From JANNRW01 sp031401815 (GTDB taxonomy: Bacteria; Desulfobacterota; Desulfuromonadia; Geobacterales; DSM-12255), in the NCBI GenBank assembly GCA_031401815.1, contig JANNRW010000083.1, positions 1 to 11,867 of the forward strand: a stretch of 11,867 nt of DNA, read 5' to 3'. The notes under the pieces are model-generated. The model had not been told where the DNA came from. It saw nothing but the letters and a program-made list of their open reading frames with translations, and made no database searches. Each line of letters opens with the position of its first letter. Within the stretch, counting starts at the first letter, position 1. The position numbers and the translations under genes are program-made. Below, piece by piece: positions 5,731-11,867 of the stretch.

Positions 5731-6576
5731 ATGAAGATACAGAGAAAACCTGAATGGCTCCGGAAAAAAGTCACCCCCGGCGCACATGCCGAAATGGAAC
5801 AGCTCCTCTCCGGACTAAACCTGAATACTGTCTGCCGGGAAGCCTCCTGCCCGAATATCTCCGAATGTTTCAGCCAGAAACAGGCAACTCTCCTCATCAT
5901 GGGCAGAGATTGCACAAGAGGTTGCAGCTTCTGCAACGTTGACCGTCGTACGCCTCAACCGCTCGACACAATGGAACCGGAAAGAGTGGCCATGGCGGCC
6001 GTCAAGCTCGGCTTGCGTCACATTGTTATCACCAGCCCGACCCGGGACGACCTGCCGGACGGTGGTGCAGGCCACTATGCTGATACTGTCGCGGCTGTTC
6101 GCCGTGCTGCACCCGCCTGTGCCATTGAGCTGCTTGTTCCGGACTTTCAGGGGAGCATTGAGAGCCTGAGAGTCGTACTGACAGCCGGACCGGATATATT
6201 AGGTCACAATATCGAAACCGTCCCCGGACTCTACTCCATCCGCGATGGAGCTGATTACTTCCGCTCCCTGCAACTGTTGCAAAGAGCAGTAGAGATTGCC
6301 CCGCAAATTCCTGCCAAATCAGGCATCATGCTCGGCCTCGGCGAGAGCCGGGAGGAGCTGCTCGCCACCCTTGCCGATATCCACGCTACCGGCTGTAGCT
6401 ATTTAAGCATCGGCCAGTACCTGGCGCCCAGCCGCCAGCATGCTCCGGTAGTCGCTTTCATCCCTCCTGAAGAGTTCGACTCTTACCGCGAATATGCTTT
6501 ATCCCTTGGCTTCACCCATGTGGAGAGCGGGCCGTATGTGAGGAGTTCCTACCATGCGGAGAGGTATGGATCGTAA
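5731..6576 (+). CDS. lipA: Lipoyl synthase (radical SAM)
   Basis: A 281-residue cytosolic enzyme that inserts two sulfurs into the octanoyl group on the lipoyl domain of target proteins (2-oxoacid dehydrogenases, glycine cleavage H protein). Both iron-sulfur clusters are visible: the auxiliary set C35-X4-C40-X5-C46 and the radical-SAM set C61-X3-C65-X2-C68. The C-terminal RSSY motif (271-274) gives the serine ligand of the auxiliary cluster. ILGHNIETV and the GLGES motif are also typical. ATG 5731 is preceded by AAAAGG; an upstream in-frame TTG at 5695 gives a cysteine-rich, non-family extension and is rejected. Its leader and first 13 codons are duplicated at 4052-4154. No lipB is present in the window. 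Confidence 0.97.
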   Translation: MKIQRKPEWLRKKVTPGAHAEMEQLLSGLNLNTVCREASCPNISECFSQKQATLLIMGRDCTRGCSFCNVDRRTPQPLDTMEPERVAMAAVKLGLRHIVITSPTRDDLPDGGAGHYADTVAAVRRAAPACAIELLVPDFQGSIESLRVVLTAGPDILGHNIETVPGLYSIRDGADYFRSLQLLQRAVEIAPQIPAKSGIMLGLGESREELLATLADIHATGCSYLSIGQYLAPSRQHAPVVAFIPPEEFDSYREYALSLGFTHVESGPYVRSSYHAERYGS

Positions 6577-6617
6577 AAATTATAATGATCATCCTGAAAG
6601 ATGAGACGAGCAGAATC

Positions 6618-6626
6618 TGCTATACT
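6618..6626 (+). promoter_or_regulatory. Extended -10 promoter candidate for the GNAT-M20 pair
   Basis: TGC-TATACT (TG at 6618-6619, -10 box 6621-6626) stands 50 bases before the acetyltransferase ATG. No good -35 hexamer is seen at 16-18 bases, which extended -10 promoters can lack. Confidence 0.45.
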
Positions 6627-6676
6627 TTACAAGAAGTGGTATCTATCCGGATTCTGTAACCAGATGAGGTCGCCCT

Positions 6677-7189
6677 ATGAAAGAATCTACTGTAGCCGGA
6701 GACGAAACAGTCCGGATTCGGGAGATGACAATTGATGATTTCCCCGAGGTTTTTCATATCGGTGAAGAGGTTTTTACTGTTGATTACTCACAAAGCCTTT
6801 ACCGAACCTGGGATGAATATGAGATTACCACCCTTTTTAATTCGGATAACGAACTATGCCTCGTAGCAGAAGCAGGGGAGAGAATCCTCGGTTTTGCTCT
6901 GGGGACTACCGTAGAAAAGCACAATTCACCCTGGAAATACGGCTACCTGGTCTGGCTGGGGGTGCGGCTCGGGATTCAGCAAGGGGGCGTAGGGAGCGGG
7001 CTCTTCAAGGAGATCAAACGGCGCATGAAGGAACAGGGGGTGCGTATGATAATCATAGATACCTCTGCCGACAATCTACCGGCAATCCGGTTCTTCCGGA
7101 AGCAGGGCTTTGCTGACACGCAACAGCACGTCTACATGTCCCTGAACCTGACACGCAAAGGGAAGAAAAAACCGGCAAAGAGATCATGA
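6677..7189 (+). CDS. GNAT-family N-acetyltransferase
   Basis: A 170-residue acetyl-CoA-dependent transferase. The acetyl-CoA loop is at residues 101-106 (Q-Q-G-G-V-G, fitting Q-X-X-G-X-G), followed by a basic helix (KEIKRRMKEQG). Motif B is TSADNLPAIRFFRKQGF (129-145), typical of this family including RimI-like and small-molecule members. The substrate cannot be read from the sequence. A GAGG motif lies seven bases before ATG 6677. Its stop overlaps the next start (ATGA), so it is co-translated with the M20 peptidase. The C-terminus is strongly basic (RKGKKKPAKRS). Confidence 0.9.
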   Translation: MKESTVAGDETVRIREMTIDDFPEVFHIGEEVFTVDYSQSLYRTWDEYEITTLFNSDNELCLVAEAGERILGFALGTTVEKHNSPWKYGYLVWLGVRLGIQQGGVGSGLFKEIKRRMKEQGVRMIIIDTSADNLPAIRFFRKQGFADTQQHVYMSLNLTRKGKKKPAKRS

Positions 7190-8322
7190 ATGATCTTACT
7201 GAAAGAGTATGGAGAGCAATAGACACGGATCGGTTACGCCGAACTTTTCTGGAGCTCCTTGAAATATATTCGCCATCCGGCAAGGAAGAGGATATCCAGC
7301 TATATCTGGAAGAGCTTCTGGGTTCCTCAGGATTTATTGTACATCGCCAGGAGGTGGAAGAAGAGCGCTACAATCTCCGGATCACGATGGGAGAAACTGA
7401 ACCGCTCCTCTACCTTGTCGGTCACGTTGATACTGTTCCTGCCTGGGATCTGGAGAGCTTTGGCCCCCGGGAGGAGGAAGATATTATTTACGGGCTCGGG
7501 AGCGCCGACATGAAGGGGGGGTGCGCTGCCATGGTTGAAGCATGGCTGGCCATGGCCGACGCTCTTGAACCGTGTGAGCGTCCGGCAGTCGGGCTGCTCC
7601 TGGTTGTAGGCGAAGAGGAGAATGGGGACGGAAGCGCTGCTTTTCTCCGGGACTGCCGCCCCCCCTGGGTAGTCATTGGTGAGCCAACCGGGCTTGCAGC
7701 ATGTTTCGCTCATTTCGGATACCTGGAAGCAGGTTTTGTCACCCGGGGTCATCGGAGCCACTCCTCCCTTCCGGAGCTGGGGCATAATGCCGTCGAATCT
7801 ATGCTCCGGGCTCTTTTGCACCTGGGGAATGACCCGCTGTTCGACCGGGGACAATCGGAAATAGTCTACTCCATCCGGGAGATGCGCTCATCACGCGCAG
7901 GCTTTGTTGTCCCGGATCGGTGTGAAGCATGGATCGACCTGCATCTCCCACCTGAAAGAGATCCGCTTGCTCTTCAGCAAGCGATCCTCTCGCTTGTCGC
8001 CGATGCAGACCAGTTCATTCCGGGTCTGGAGATGGATGTATCTTTTGACTTCGCCTCTGCGGGGTACAGTCTTGCTATGGATAATCCTGCTGCGGGGATT
8101 CTGGAAAGGGTTTATCCGGAACTGGGACTTGAGCTTCGTCAGGATGCCTTCCGCTCCCATTCGGACGGCAATCTCTTTTTTGCAGCAGGGAGCAAACCGG
8201 TAATTCTCGGCCCTGGTTCGCTGGAGAGCGCCCACACTCCCGATGAACAGGTCAGCTTTAACGAAATCACCGCCGCTGCCCGGATTTATGTTGCTCTCTG
8301 CCTGGAGCTTGGCCGGAAATGA
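7186..8322 (+). CDS. M20-family metallopeptidase/deacylase (ArgE/DapE/CPG2-like)
   Basis: A 378-residue zinc enzyme of the family that cleaves acyl or peptide bonds of small substrates. Metal ligands and catalytic residues are visible: H80 and D82 (GHVDTVP), D108 (GLGSADMKGG), catalytic E143 followed by E144 (GEEENGDGS), E166 (IGEPTG) and H350 (SAHTPDE). The dimerisation domain His is H192 (GHRSHSS). All key residues are present, so it should be active. Residue spacing is closer to DapE/ArgE-type enzymes than to carboxypeptidase G2, but the substrate is not assignable. It overlaps the acetyltransferase by four bases. An acetyltransferase-deacylase pair is suggestive but unproven as a pathway. 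Confidence 0.9.
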   Translation: MNDLTERVWRAIDTDRLRRTFLELLEIYSPSGKEEDIQLYLEELLGSSGFIVHRQEVEEERYNLRITMGETEPLLYLVGHVDTVPAWDLESFGPREEEDIIYGLGSADMKGGCAAMVEAWLAMADALEPCERPAVGLLLVVGEEENGDGSAAFLRDCRPPWVVIGEPTGLAACFAHFGYLEAGFVTRGHRSHSSLPELGHNAVESMLRALLHLGNDPLFDRGQSEIVYSIREMRSSRAGFVVPDRCEAWIDLHLPPERDPLALQQAILSLVADADQFIPGLEMDVSFDFASAGYSLAMDNPAAGILERVYPELGLELRQDAFRSHSDGNLFFAAGSKPVILGPGSLESAHTPDEQVSFNEITAAARIYVALCLELGRK

Positions 8323-8349
8323 GAGTGTGAATAAACCATCAAGTGATTT

Positions 8350-8377
8350 CCTCTGTGTCTCGGTGTCTCTGTGGCGC
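8350..8377 (+). repeat. Dispersed-repeat word (TCTGTGTCTCGGTGTCTCTGTGG type)
   Basis: A tract of tandem 'GTCTC' units lies between the M20 and merA-like genes, a kind of word I recognise from many bacterial intergenic regions (also in the reverse form with ACACAGAGACAC). Family membership is from memory. Confidence 0.4.
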
Positions 8378-8432
8378 AACTGCCGTTTTCAGGTTGAATC
8401 AAACTATGAGCACCAGACGGAGAGATGAAAAT

Positions 8433-9845
8433 ATGCAATCCGGTGCAGATCTTATAATTATCGGTTCCGGCTCGACCGCCTTTGCGGCAGCCTTGCGGGC
8501 GATAAGTCATGGTGCCAGGGTGCTTATGTTTGAAAAGGGGGTGCTTGGAGGTACCTGCATCAATTGGGGCTGCATCCCGAGCAAGACTCTGATCCATGCG
8601 GCTCTTTTCAATTACGAAGCTGCTCGTGGTGCCATGATCGGCCTTGGGTGCGGCAGCGACCCTGCTCCTCCTGATGCAGAGCGCCTTTTCAGCAAGGTAG
8701 ACTCAGTTGTCAATGAATTACGCCAGGAACGCTACCTCGATCTGCTCGCCAAAATACCTGATTTAAAACTTGTCAAGGGAACCGCCCGTCTGCTTGACAG
8801 CCAGAGTGTGATTTGCGATGAGACCCGGTACCATGCTGGGCGCATACTGCTTGCTGTCGGCGGCACTCCACGGATACCGGAACTGCCCGGTCTGGAGCGG
8901 TGTGACTACCTCACCAGTCGCAGTGCGCTCCTTCTGCGGAAGCTCCCGCGCTCACTGGTTATTATCGGTGGGGGTGTCGTGGCGGTAGAACTGGGCCAGA
9001 TGTATCACCGTCTGGGGTGTACGGTTACTATCCTGGAGCATGGGCCGCGCCTGCTGCCGTTCATTGAGCACGAATCGTCCGTTGCCCTGGAGGCTGTACT
9101 GGTCAAGGAGGGGATCAAGGTGGTGACCAATGCCAACTTCTGCTCGGTGGACAAAATCAATGAGCAGAACGTGGTCTATGCCGATATAGGTGAAAAACGC
9201 CATAGTTTCAGTGCTGAACGTCTGCTGCTGGCGGTCGGCACTACACCGGCAACTTCCGGTATCGGTCTGGAGCAGGCCGGAGTAGCGGTTGACCACAAAG
9301 GTTTTATTCTGGTCGATGAGCAGATGCGCACCAAAGTTCCGGGGATCTGGGCAGCCGGTGATGCAGTCGGCAGGATGATGATTGCGACAGTCGGGGCACG
9401 GGAAGGGATCGTGGCTGTTGATAATATGTTCAATGCTGACTGCGGATGCAAAATGGATTATCTGGCAGCGCCGATGGCCATATTTACCGACCCGGAAGTT
9501 GCCATGGTCGGTTACGGTGAAGAGAGTGCCGCAAAAGCCGGCTTTGACTGCATGGTTAATGTCATGCCGGTAAGCGCCATACCCAAGTCACATGTAATCG
9601 GTCAGACAGATGGGGTGATCAAGATGATTGCCGACCGGGTGAACGGTCGTCTGCTGGGAGTTCATCTCGTTTGTCACCGTGGTGCCGATATGATCAACGA
9701 GGCTGCTCTTGCCCTCCGGATGAAGGCTACGGTGGAAGATCTTGCGACAACCATGCATGTTTATCCTTCCATTGGCGAGGGTCTCAGGCTCTGCGCCCAG
9801 GGGTTCAGTCGCGACATAAGCAGGCTCTCCTGCTGTGCGGAATGA
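8433..9845 (+). CDS. merA: Mercuric reductase-type flavoprotein (MerA without N-terminal metal-binding domain)
   Basis: A 470-residue pyridine nucleotide-disulfide oxidoreductase. It has an FAD motif G11-X-G13-X2-A16, the redox pair C42-X4-C47 (GGTCINWGC), a NAD(P)H motif GGGVVAVELG (179-188) and the second FAD motif WAAGDAVG (306-313). It differs from lipoamide dehydrogenase exactly as MerA does. The catalytic His site (HXHP in LPD) reads H442-V-Y444-P, with Tyr where MerA has its Hg-site Tyr; a second Tyr (Y159) aligns with MerA's other active-site Tyr; and the chain ends LSCCAE, giving the mobile C-terminal Cys pair C467-C468. It therefore probably reduces Hg(II) to Hg(0) in the cytosol using NADPH. 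The HMA/NmerA domain is absent and no merR, merT or merP is visible. Start 8433 is chosen for the GGAG ten bases upstream; ATG 8406 and GTG 8343 are alternatives. Confidence 0.85.
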   Translation: MQSGADLIIIGSGSTAFAAALRAISHGARVLMFEKGVLGGTCINWGCIPSKTLIHAALFNYEAARGAMIGLGCGSDPAPPDAERLFSKVDSVVNELRQERYLDLLAKIPDLKLVKGTARLLDSQSVICDETRYHAGRILLAVGGTPRIPELPGLERCDYLTSRSALLLRKLPRSLVIIGGGVVAVELGQMYHRLGCTVTILEHGPRLLPFIEHESSVALEAVLVKEGIKVVTNANFCSVDKINEQNVVYADIGEKRHSFSAERLLLAVGTTPATSGIGLEQAGVAVDHKGFILVDEQMRTKVPGIWAAGDAVGRMMIATVGAREGIVAVDNMFNADCGCKMDYLAAPMAIFTDPEVAMVGYGEESAAKAGFDCMVNVMPVSAIPKSHVIGQTDGVIKMIADRVNGRLLGVHLVCHRGADMINEAALALRMKATVEDLATTMHVYPSIGEGLRLCAQGFSRDISRLSCCAE

Positions 9846-9948
9846 CTTCTCCTGATTCCGCTTCTTATCGGCGGAGACAAAGGCACCCAAAAGGGGGACA
9901 TCGCGCAGGTCACAAGCTATCTGCAAGATCACCGAAGGTGACCGTAAT

Positions 9949-10020
9949 ATGGCACAGATGACAGAATATCAGAAGAACTTGACAGAAACGCTGAAAGCCC
10001 CCATTGAGGCAGCGACATAA
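9949..10020 (+). pseudogene. N-terminal remnant of an HI1420-like addiction-module antidote protein
   Basis: ATG 9949 opens a 23-residue frame (MAQMTEYQKNLTETLKAPIE, then AAT and stop). This matches the N-terminal helix found in 'addiction module antidote' proteins of the HI1420 group, whose pattern is YQ..L...LK.P.EA. The rest of that family's ~95 residues is missing. The ATG is preceded by AAGGTGA at a good spacing, and TCACC-N3-GGTGA lies directly upstream as a possible old operator. Identification rests on a short match. Confidence 0.45.
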
Positions 10021-10023
10021 CAG

Positions 10024-10186
10024 TGAGATGGAAGGCGGCAAGCGGCAGATCGGTCGGGAGAGAGCAAAGAAGATTGCCGAAGGGCTCCATGTGCCTGATT
10101 ATCTAAAGGGTACGGGCTTGAGACTCGGACTACTCGTGAATTTCGGGAGCAGTCAAAAAACAACGGTAGAAAGAATAGTCCTGTGA
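10024..10186 (+). pseudogene. Fused remnants of an HTH protein and the C-terminus of a GxxExxY protein
   Basis: One open frame joins two recognisable pieces. GGKRQIGRERAKKIAEGL resembles the end of a Cro/CI helix-turn-helix region (E-R-G-K-R-x-I-G...A-K-x-L-A-E). It is directly followed by PDYLKGTGLRLGLLVNFG and ERIVL, the C-terminal end of GxxExxY proteins (PD-(D/E)XK-like). No proper start and no N-terminal part of either gene remain. A deletion join is the likely explanation. Confidence 0.5.
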
Positions 10187-10260
10187 AGCAGGGATAAGGC
10201 ATTGTCCACGAACTACACGAAATGATGAAAGGCTTTGGTTTTAACCTGAAACTGATTTAG

Positions 10261-10405
10261 AATTTATGTAACTGCTCAGGTATTGAGGCTGAAGACTGAA
10301 GGCTGAAGGTTAAACCAGACTCGTATAACTCGTCTTTGCTGATTATGTAGAGGTTTTCCTAACAGTCTTCAGCCTTCAGTCTATCAACCTGAGTAGTTAC
10401 GAATT
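10261..10405. repeat. Long imperfect inverted repeat with heptad core
   Basis: Left arm 10261-10308 and right arm 10363-10405 (shared outer words AATT, GTAACTRCTCAGGT, then CTGAAG-type heptads) enclose ~54 bases. The left arm holds three heptads, AGGCTGA, AGACTGA and AGGCTGA (10286-10306). The structure resembles a small non-autonomous element; no transposase and no clear target duplication are visible. Confidence 0.65.
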
Positions 10406-10449
10406 TATCCTGTATATCCTGTCCATCCATGTAGAATGATTTTTTCCTC

Positions 10450-10529
10450 CACCCGGTCCGGGGTTCCACCTTCAGGTACGGGTCAACTATTCCCCTTGTG
10501 GCGCTGAAGAGCCGGTGAAGGCTGAATTA
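10450..10529 (+). pseudogene. Partial, internally deleted copy of the right-edge gene
   Basis: Positions 10450-10498 resemble 11632-11680 (HPVG-STFRYG-TIPL in protein terms, with a single-base insertion), and 10499-10529 resemble 11745-11775 (TGGCGCTGAAGAGCCGGTGA identical). The 64 bases between these blocks in the right-edge gene are missing. The copy is out of frame and certainly non-functional. Confidence 0.72.
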
Positions 10530-10568
10530 GGTCGGGATCGAGACATTTTGCGTTCCTTAAAACATGTA

Positions 10569-10596
10569 TTGACTTAATCCGCCAATGGCGGATAAT
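10569..10596 (+). promoter_or_regulatory. Promoter with palindromic operator for the second toxin-antitoxin operon
   Basis: A -35 TTGACT (10569-10574) and a -10 GATAAT (10591-10596) are 16 bases apart. The perfect palindrome ATCCGCCAATGGCGGAT (10577-10593) fills the spacer and overlaps the -10, the usual place for autorepression by an antitoxin. The -10 ends nine bases before ATG 10606, so the transcript would start at about 10603 with a nearly absent leader, downstream of the GGAG at 10597-10600. Confidence 0.75.
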
Positions 10597-10605
10597 GGAG
10601 TTGTC

Positions 10606-10929
10606 ATGGAATTCATCGAAACAGCCGTGTTTACCAAACTGATAACAGAAATTTTGTCCGATGAAGATTACAGACTGTTACACAATGATCTGGCCAAGAA
10701 CCCACTTGCTGGCGATGTAATATCAGGAGGCGGAGGGATCAGGAAGCTTCGATTCGCCTTGCCCGGTACAGGTAAGAGAGGAGGAGCGAGGCTCATATAC
10801 TACTGGCAGGCATCAAAGCACAAGACATACATGCTGCTGGCATATGCCAAAGCAAGGAAGGAAAATCTTGAACCTGAGCAGGTTGCTATTCTCAAGGCAT
10901 TAGTAAAGGAGTTGGAGCGTCATGGATAA
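10606..10929 (+). CDS. RelE/HigB-type toxin
   Basis: A 107-residue protein of the RelE superfamily branch usually paired with NadS-like or HigA-like antitoxins. Features are IRKLRFALPGTGKRGGARLI (residues 45-64), a YYW strand, the hydrophobic KTYMLLAYAKARKENL strand-loop and a C-terminal helix with conserved E and L residues. The family cleaves mRNA on ribosomes. I chose ATG 10606; the in-frame ATG at 10585 lies inside the operator, upstream of the predicted transcription start. The stop overlaps the antitoxin start by eight bases, exactly as in the pair at 3366-3969, although the two toxins are not closely related. Confidence 0.87.
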   Translation: MEFIETAVFTKLITEILSDEDYRLLHNDLAKNPLAGDVISGGGGIRKLRFALPGTGKRGGARLIYYWQASKHKTYMLLAYAKARKENLEPEQVAILKALVKELERHG

Positions 10930-11227
10930 AGAATTATTTGAACAGCTTCATCAAAGCATGAAAGAAGCAGTAGCTATTGCAAAGGGAGATATGCTTCCCT
11001 CCCGCATCTTCACCGTTGAGGCTCCGGATGTTAAGGCAGTCCGCGAGAAAACCGGCCTGTCGCAGGCCATGTTTGCGGCCATGATAGGGGTAAAAGTGAA
11101 GACTTTGCAGAACTGGGAGCAGCACCGGCGCAACCCGACCGGCGCGGCAGCAGCACTGCTGACGATTTTCGACCGGGAGCCGGAAACAGCATTGAAAGCG
11201 CTGCATGGATACTGCAATCAGAACTGA
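10922..11227 (+). CDS. NadS-like antitoxin with XRE helix-turn-helix
   Basis: A 101-residue protein. The helical N-terminus (MDKELFEQLHQSMKEA) and the C-terminal DNA-binding part (residues 38-72: VREKTGLSQAMFAAMIGV, then KTLQNWEQHRRNPTGAA) match the NadS/YiaG group of antitoxins. The recognition helix is followed by the conserved W65-E66-x5-P72 turn. It should neutralise the upstream RelE-like toxin and bind ATCCGCC-N3-GGCGGAT in the promoter. No Shine-Dalgarno is needed because translation can be coupled through the eight-base overlap. No terminator is visible after it; a minus-strand ORF converges on it and overlaps the stop by ten bases. Confidence 0.87.
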   Translation: MDKELFEQLHQSMKEAVAIAKGDMLPSRIFTVEAPDVKAVREKTGLSQAMFAAMIGVKVKTLQNWEQHRRNPTGAAAALLTIFDREPETALKALHGYCNQN

Positions 11228-11466
11228 GTCGGCAATTTATGGTTGGTATAGGCAGCTTTGGTGAAATCAGCAAACACCTGTTGAAGCATATCCTCAGATG
11301 ACTTGCTCGTGCTGAAACTGGCGATAACGGTATTAGCAACGTGCTTCAAAATCCCTTTCTGATCAAACCTTCGCAGTTTTCTTTGGTCAAGAACATGCTC
11401 AAGCAGTACCGGCTTTTGATCGTATCCCGCCATCTTTCCTTTGATAATTTCCAGTCGTTTTGTCAA
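11218..11466 (-). CDS. Hypothetical protein or gene remnant, minus strand
   Basis: An 82-codon frame from TTG 11466 (frame open a further 12 codons upstream) to TGA at 11218. An ATG within it (after IIKGK) is preceded by AAAGGA at a short distance. The sequence has a plausible protein composition (for example KPVLLEHVLDQRKLRRFDQ and ILKHVANTVIASFS), but I recognise no family, and no proper start site or promoter is visible. It converges with the NadS-like gene and overlaps its end. It could be the end of a larger lost gene. Confidence 0.35.
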   Translation of the reverse strand: MTKRLEIIKGKMAGYDQKPVLLEHVLDQRKLRRFDQKGILKHVANTVIASFSTSKSSEDMLQQVFADFTKAAYTNHKLPTQF

Positions 11467-11559
11467 CTCTTCCGTAATTCCCTTCAGGAATTTCTTCTAT
11501 CTGGTAACAACTTGATATCTGTGGCTATTAGATATGATTTATGGTAGAAAACCAAGCAA
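11228..11559. other. Interval between the NadS-like gene and the right-edge gene
   Basis: Apart from the uncertain minus-strand ORF, these ~330 AT-rich bases show no clear gene, promoter, RNA or repeat. Confidence 0.4.
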
Positions 11560-11867
11560 ATGAGAAACCTTTCCGACATTATATGCTCCCCTATTCTTGA
11601 CTCTCTCAGCGGCGACAATCTGAAGTTTTTACACCCGGTCGGGGTGTCAACTTTCAGATATGGGGTGACGATCCCTCTTGAGGCTCAGACAGAGCGGCTG
11701 CGGGCGATTGAGAAAGGCGGCAAAGTAAAGGTGACGATTCTCTGTGGCGCTGAAGAGCCGGTGAAGGCCGAGATCCGCCGCTTGAACAACAAGCCGGGAC
11801 ATCTCCAGTTCCGCTATGAAAACAAATCGCAGGAGCGGCTGCGGCTCTGGCTGGCGGCGGTGTTCGG
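11560..11867 (+). CDS. Unrecognised protein, 3' end cut by the window edge
   Basis: ATG 11560 opens a frame of 102 visible residues to the window end. The N-terminus is MRNLSDIICSPILDSL; later come HPVGVSTFRYGVTIPLEA, KGGKVKVTILCGAEEP, IRRLNNKPGHLQFRYENK and RLRLWLAAVF. The alternating hydrophobic pattern and charged helices indicate a real soluble protein. I do not recognise the family. A broken partial copy at 10450-10529 supports a true gene that has been duplicated. There is no good ribosome-binding site before the ATG, so another start further in (or an upstream frame change) is possible. Confidence 0.6.
   Translation, partial: MRNLSDIICSPILDSLSGDNLKFLHPVGVSTFRYGVTIPLEAQTERLRAIEKGGKVKVTILCGAEEPVKAEIRRLNNKPGHLQFRYENKSQERLRLWLAAVF

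Larger units (their letters stand above)
9846..10605. other. Repeat-rich, decayed interval between merA and the second toxin-antitoxin pair
   Basis: The 760 bases hold no intact gene. In order: a weak hairpin after merA (TCCGC/GCGGA, no T-tract), a 23-codon antidote remnant, an HTH/GxxExxY remnant, common dispersed words (CCACGAACTACACGAAA type), a long imperfect inverted repeat, a broken partial copy of the right-edge gene, and the promoter/operator of the following operon. Confidence 0.6.

Noticed and set aside
7327..7854. Minus-strand 175-codon ORF inside the M20 gene
   Set aside because: The plus-strand M20 frame has all its metal ligands; the antisense frame shows no motif.
8433..9845. 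Calling this gene dihydrolipoyl dehydrogenase (lpd) because of lipA nearby
   Set aside because: The catalytic His position is Tyr and the chain ends in the MerA-type Cys-Cys pair.
1..11867. CRISPR array or diversity-generating retroelement
   Set aside because: No regular repeat-spacer array, reverse transcriptase or template/variable repeat pair was seen; the four-helix-bundle similarity to Avd alone is not enough.

Overview
The window reads as a piece of a Gram-negative chromosome of moderate GC content, most like Geobacter/Geotalea (Desulfuromonadales). This is inferred from the style of the proteins (a DUF748 AsmA-like envelope protein, a class-specific lipA neighbourhood, many small toxin-antitoxin modules) and from several short dispersed repeat families. 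No rRNA, tRNA or CRISPR array was seen.

Layout. Positions 1-2367 (minus) hold a large DUF748/AsmA-like envelope protein that runs off the left edge. Positions 2368-2767 are non-coding: two opposed copies of a short repeat word, an operator-like palindrome, and a terminator-like hairpin just ahead of a TfoX N-terminal-domain gene (2768-3097, plus). After an AT-rich array of four ~20-bp units (3156-3240) comes a minus-strand HigB/HigA-type toxin-antitoxin pair (3969-3366) with a promoter that predicts a leaderless toxin mRNA. Positions 4052-5730 are a small accessory segment. It starts with a duplicated, truncated 5' end of lipA, continues with the broken N-terminus of a NERD-type helicase/nuclease, and then an intact four-helix-bundle 'suffix' protein with a topoisomerase-type zinc ribbon and nine-base microsatellites. 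It ends in an inverted-repeat-bounded non-coding stretch at the real lipA.

Positions 5731-9845 are a conventional plus-strand block: lipA (lipoyl synthase), a GNAT acetyltransferase overlapping an M20 metallopeptidase by four bases, and a mercuric-reductase-type flavoprotein (MerA without the N-terminal metal-binding domain, keeping the C-terminal Cys-Cys pair and the Tyr that replaces the lipoamide-dehydrogenase His).

Positions 9846-11867 are accessory again. They contain fragments of an HI1420-like antidote protein, an HTH protein and a GxxExxY protein, then a long imperfect inverted repeat with heptad repeats. Next come a degraded partial copy of the gene at the right edge and a second toxin-antitoxin pair (RelE-like toxin plus NadS-like antitoxin) with a promoter/operator overlap. 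The window ends with an uncertain minus-strand ORF and an unrecognised protein cut by the right edge.

The most interesting point is the relation between 4052-4154 and 5665-5769. The lipA leader and first 13 codons occur twice, on either side of a ~1.5-kb segment. This is what one would expect if an element inserted at the 5' end of lipA and restored the gene with its own copy of that end, or if a foreign lipA promoter region was recombined in. The second point is that two unrelated toxin-antitoxin operons both place their -10 box only 6-9 bases before the toxin ATG.
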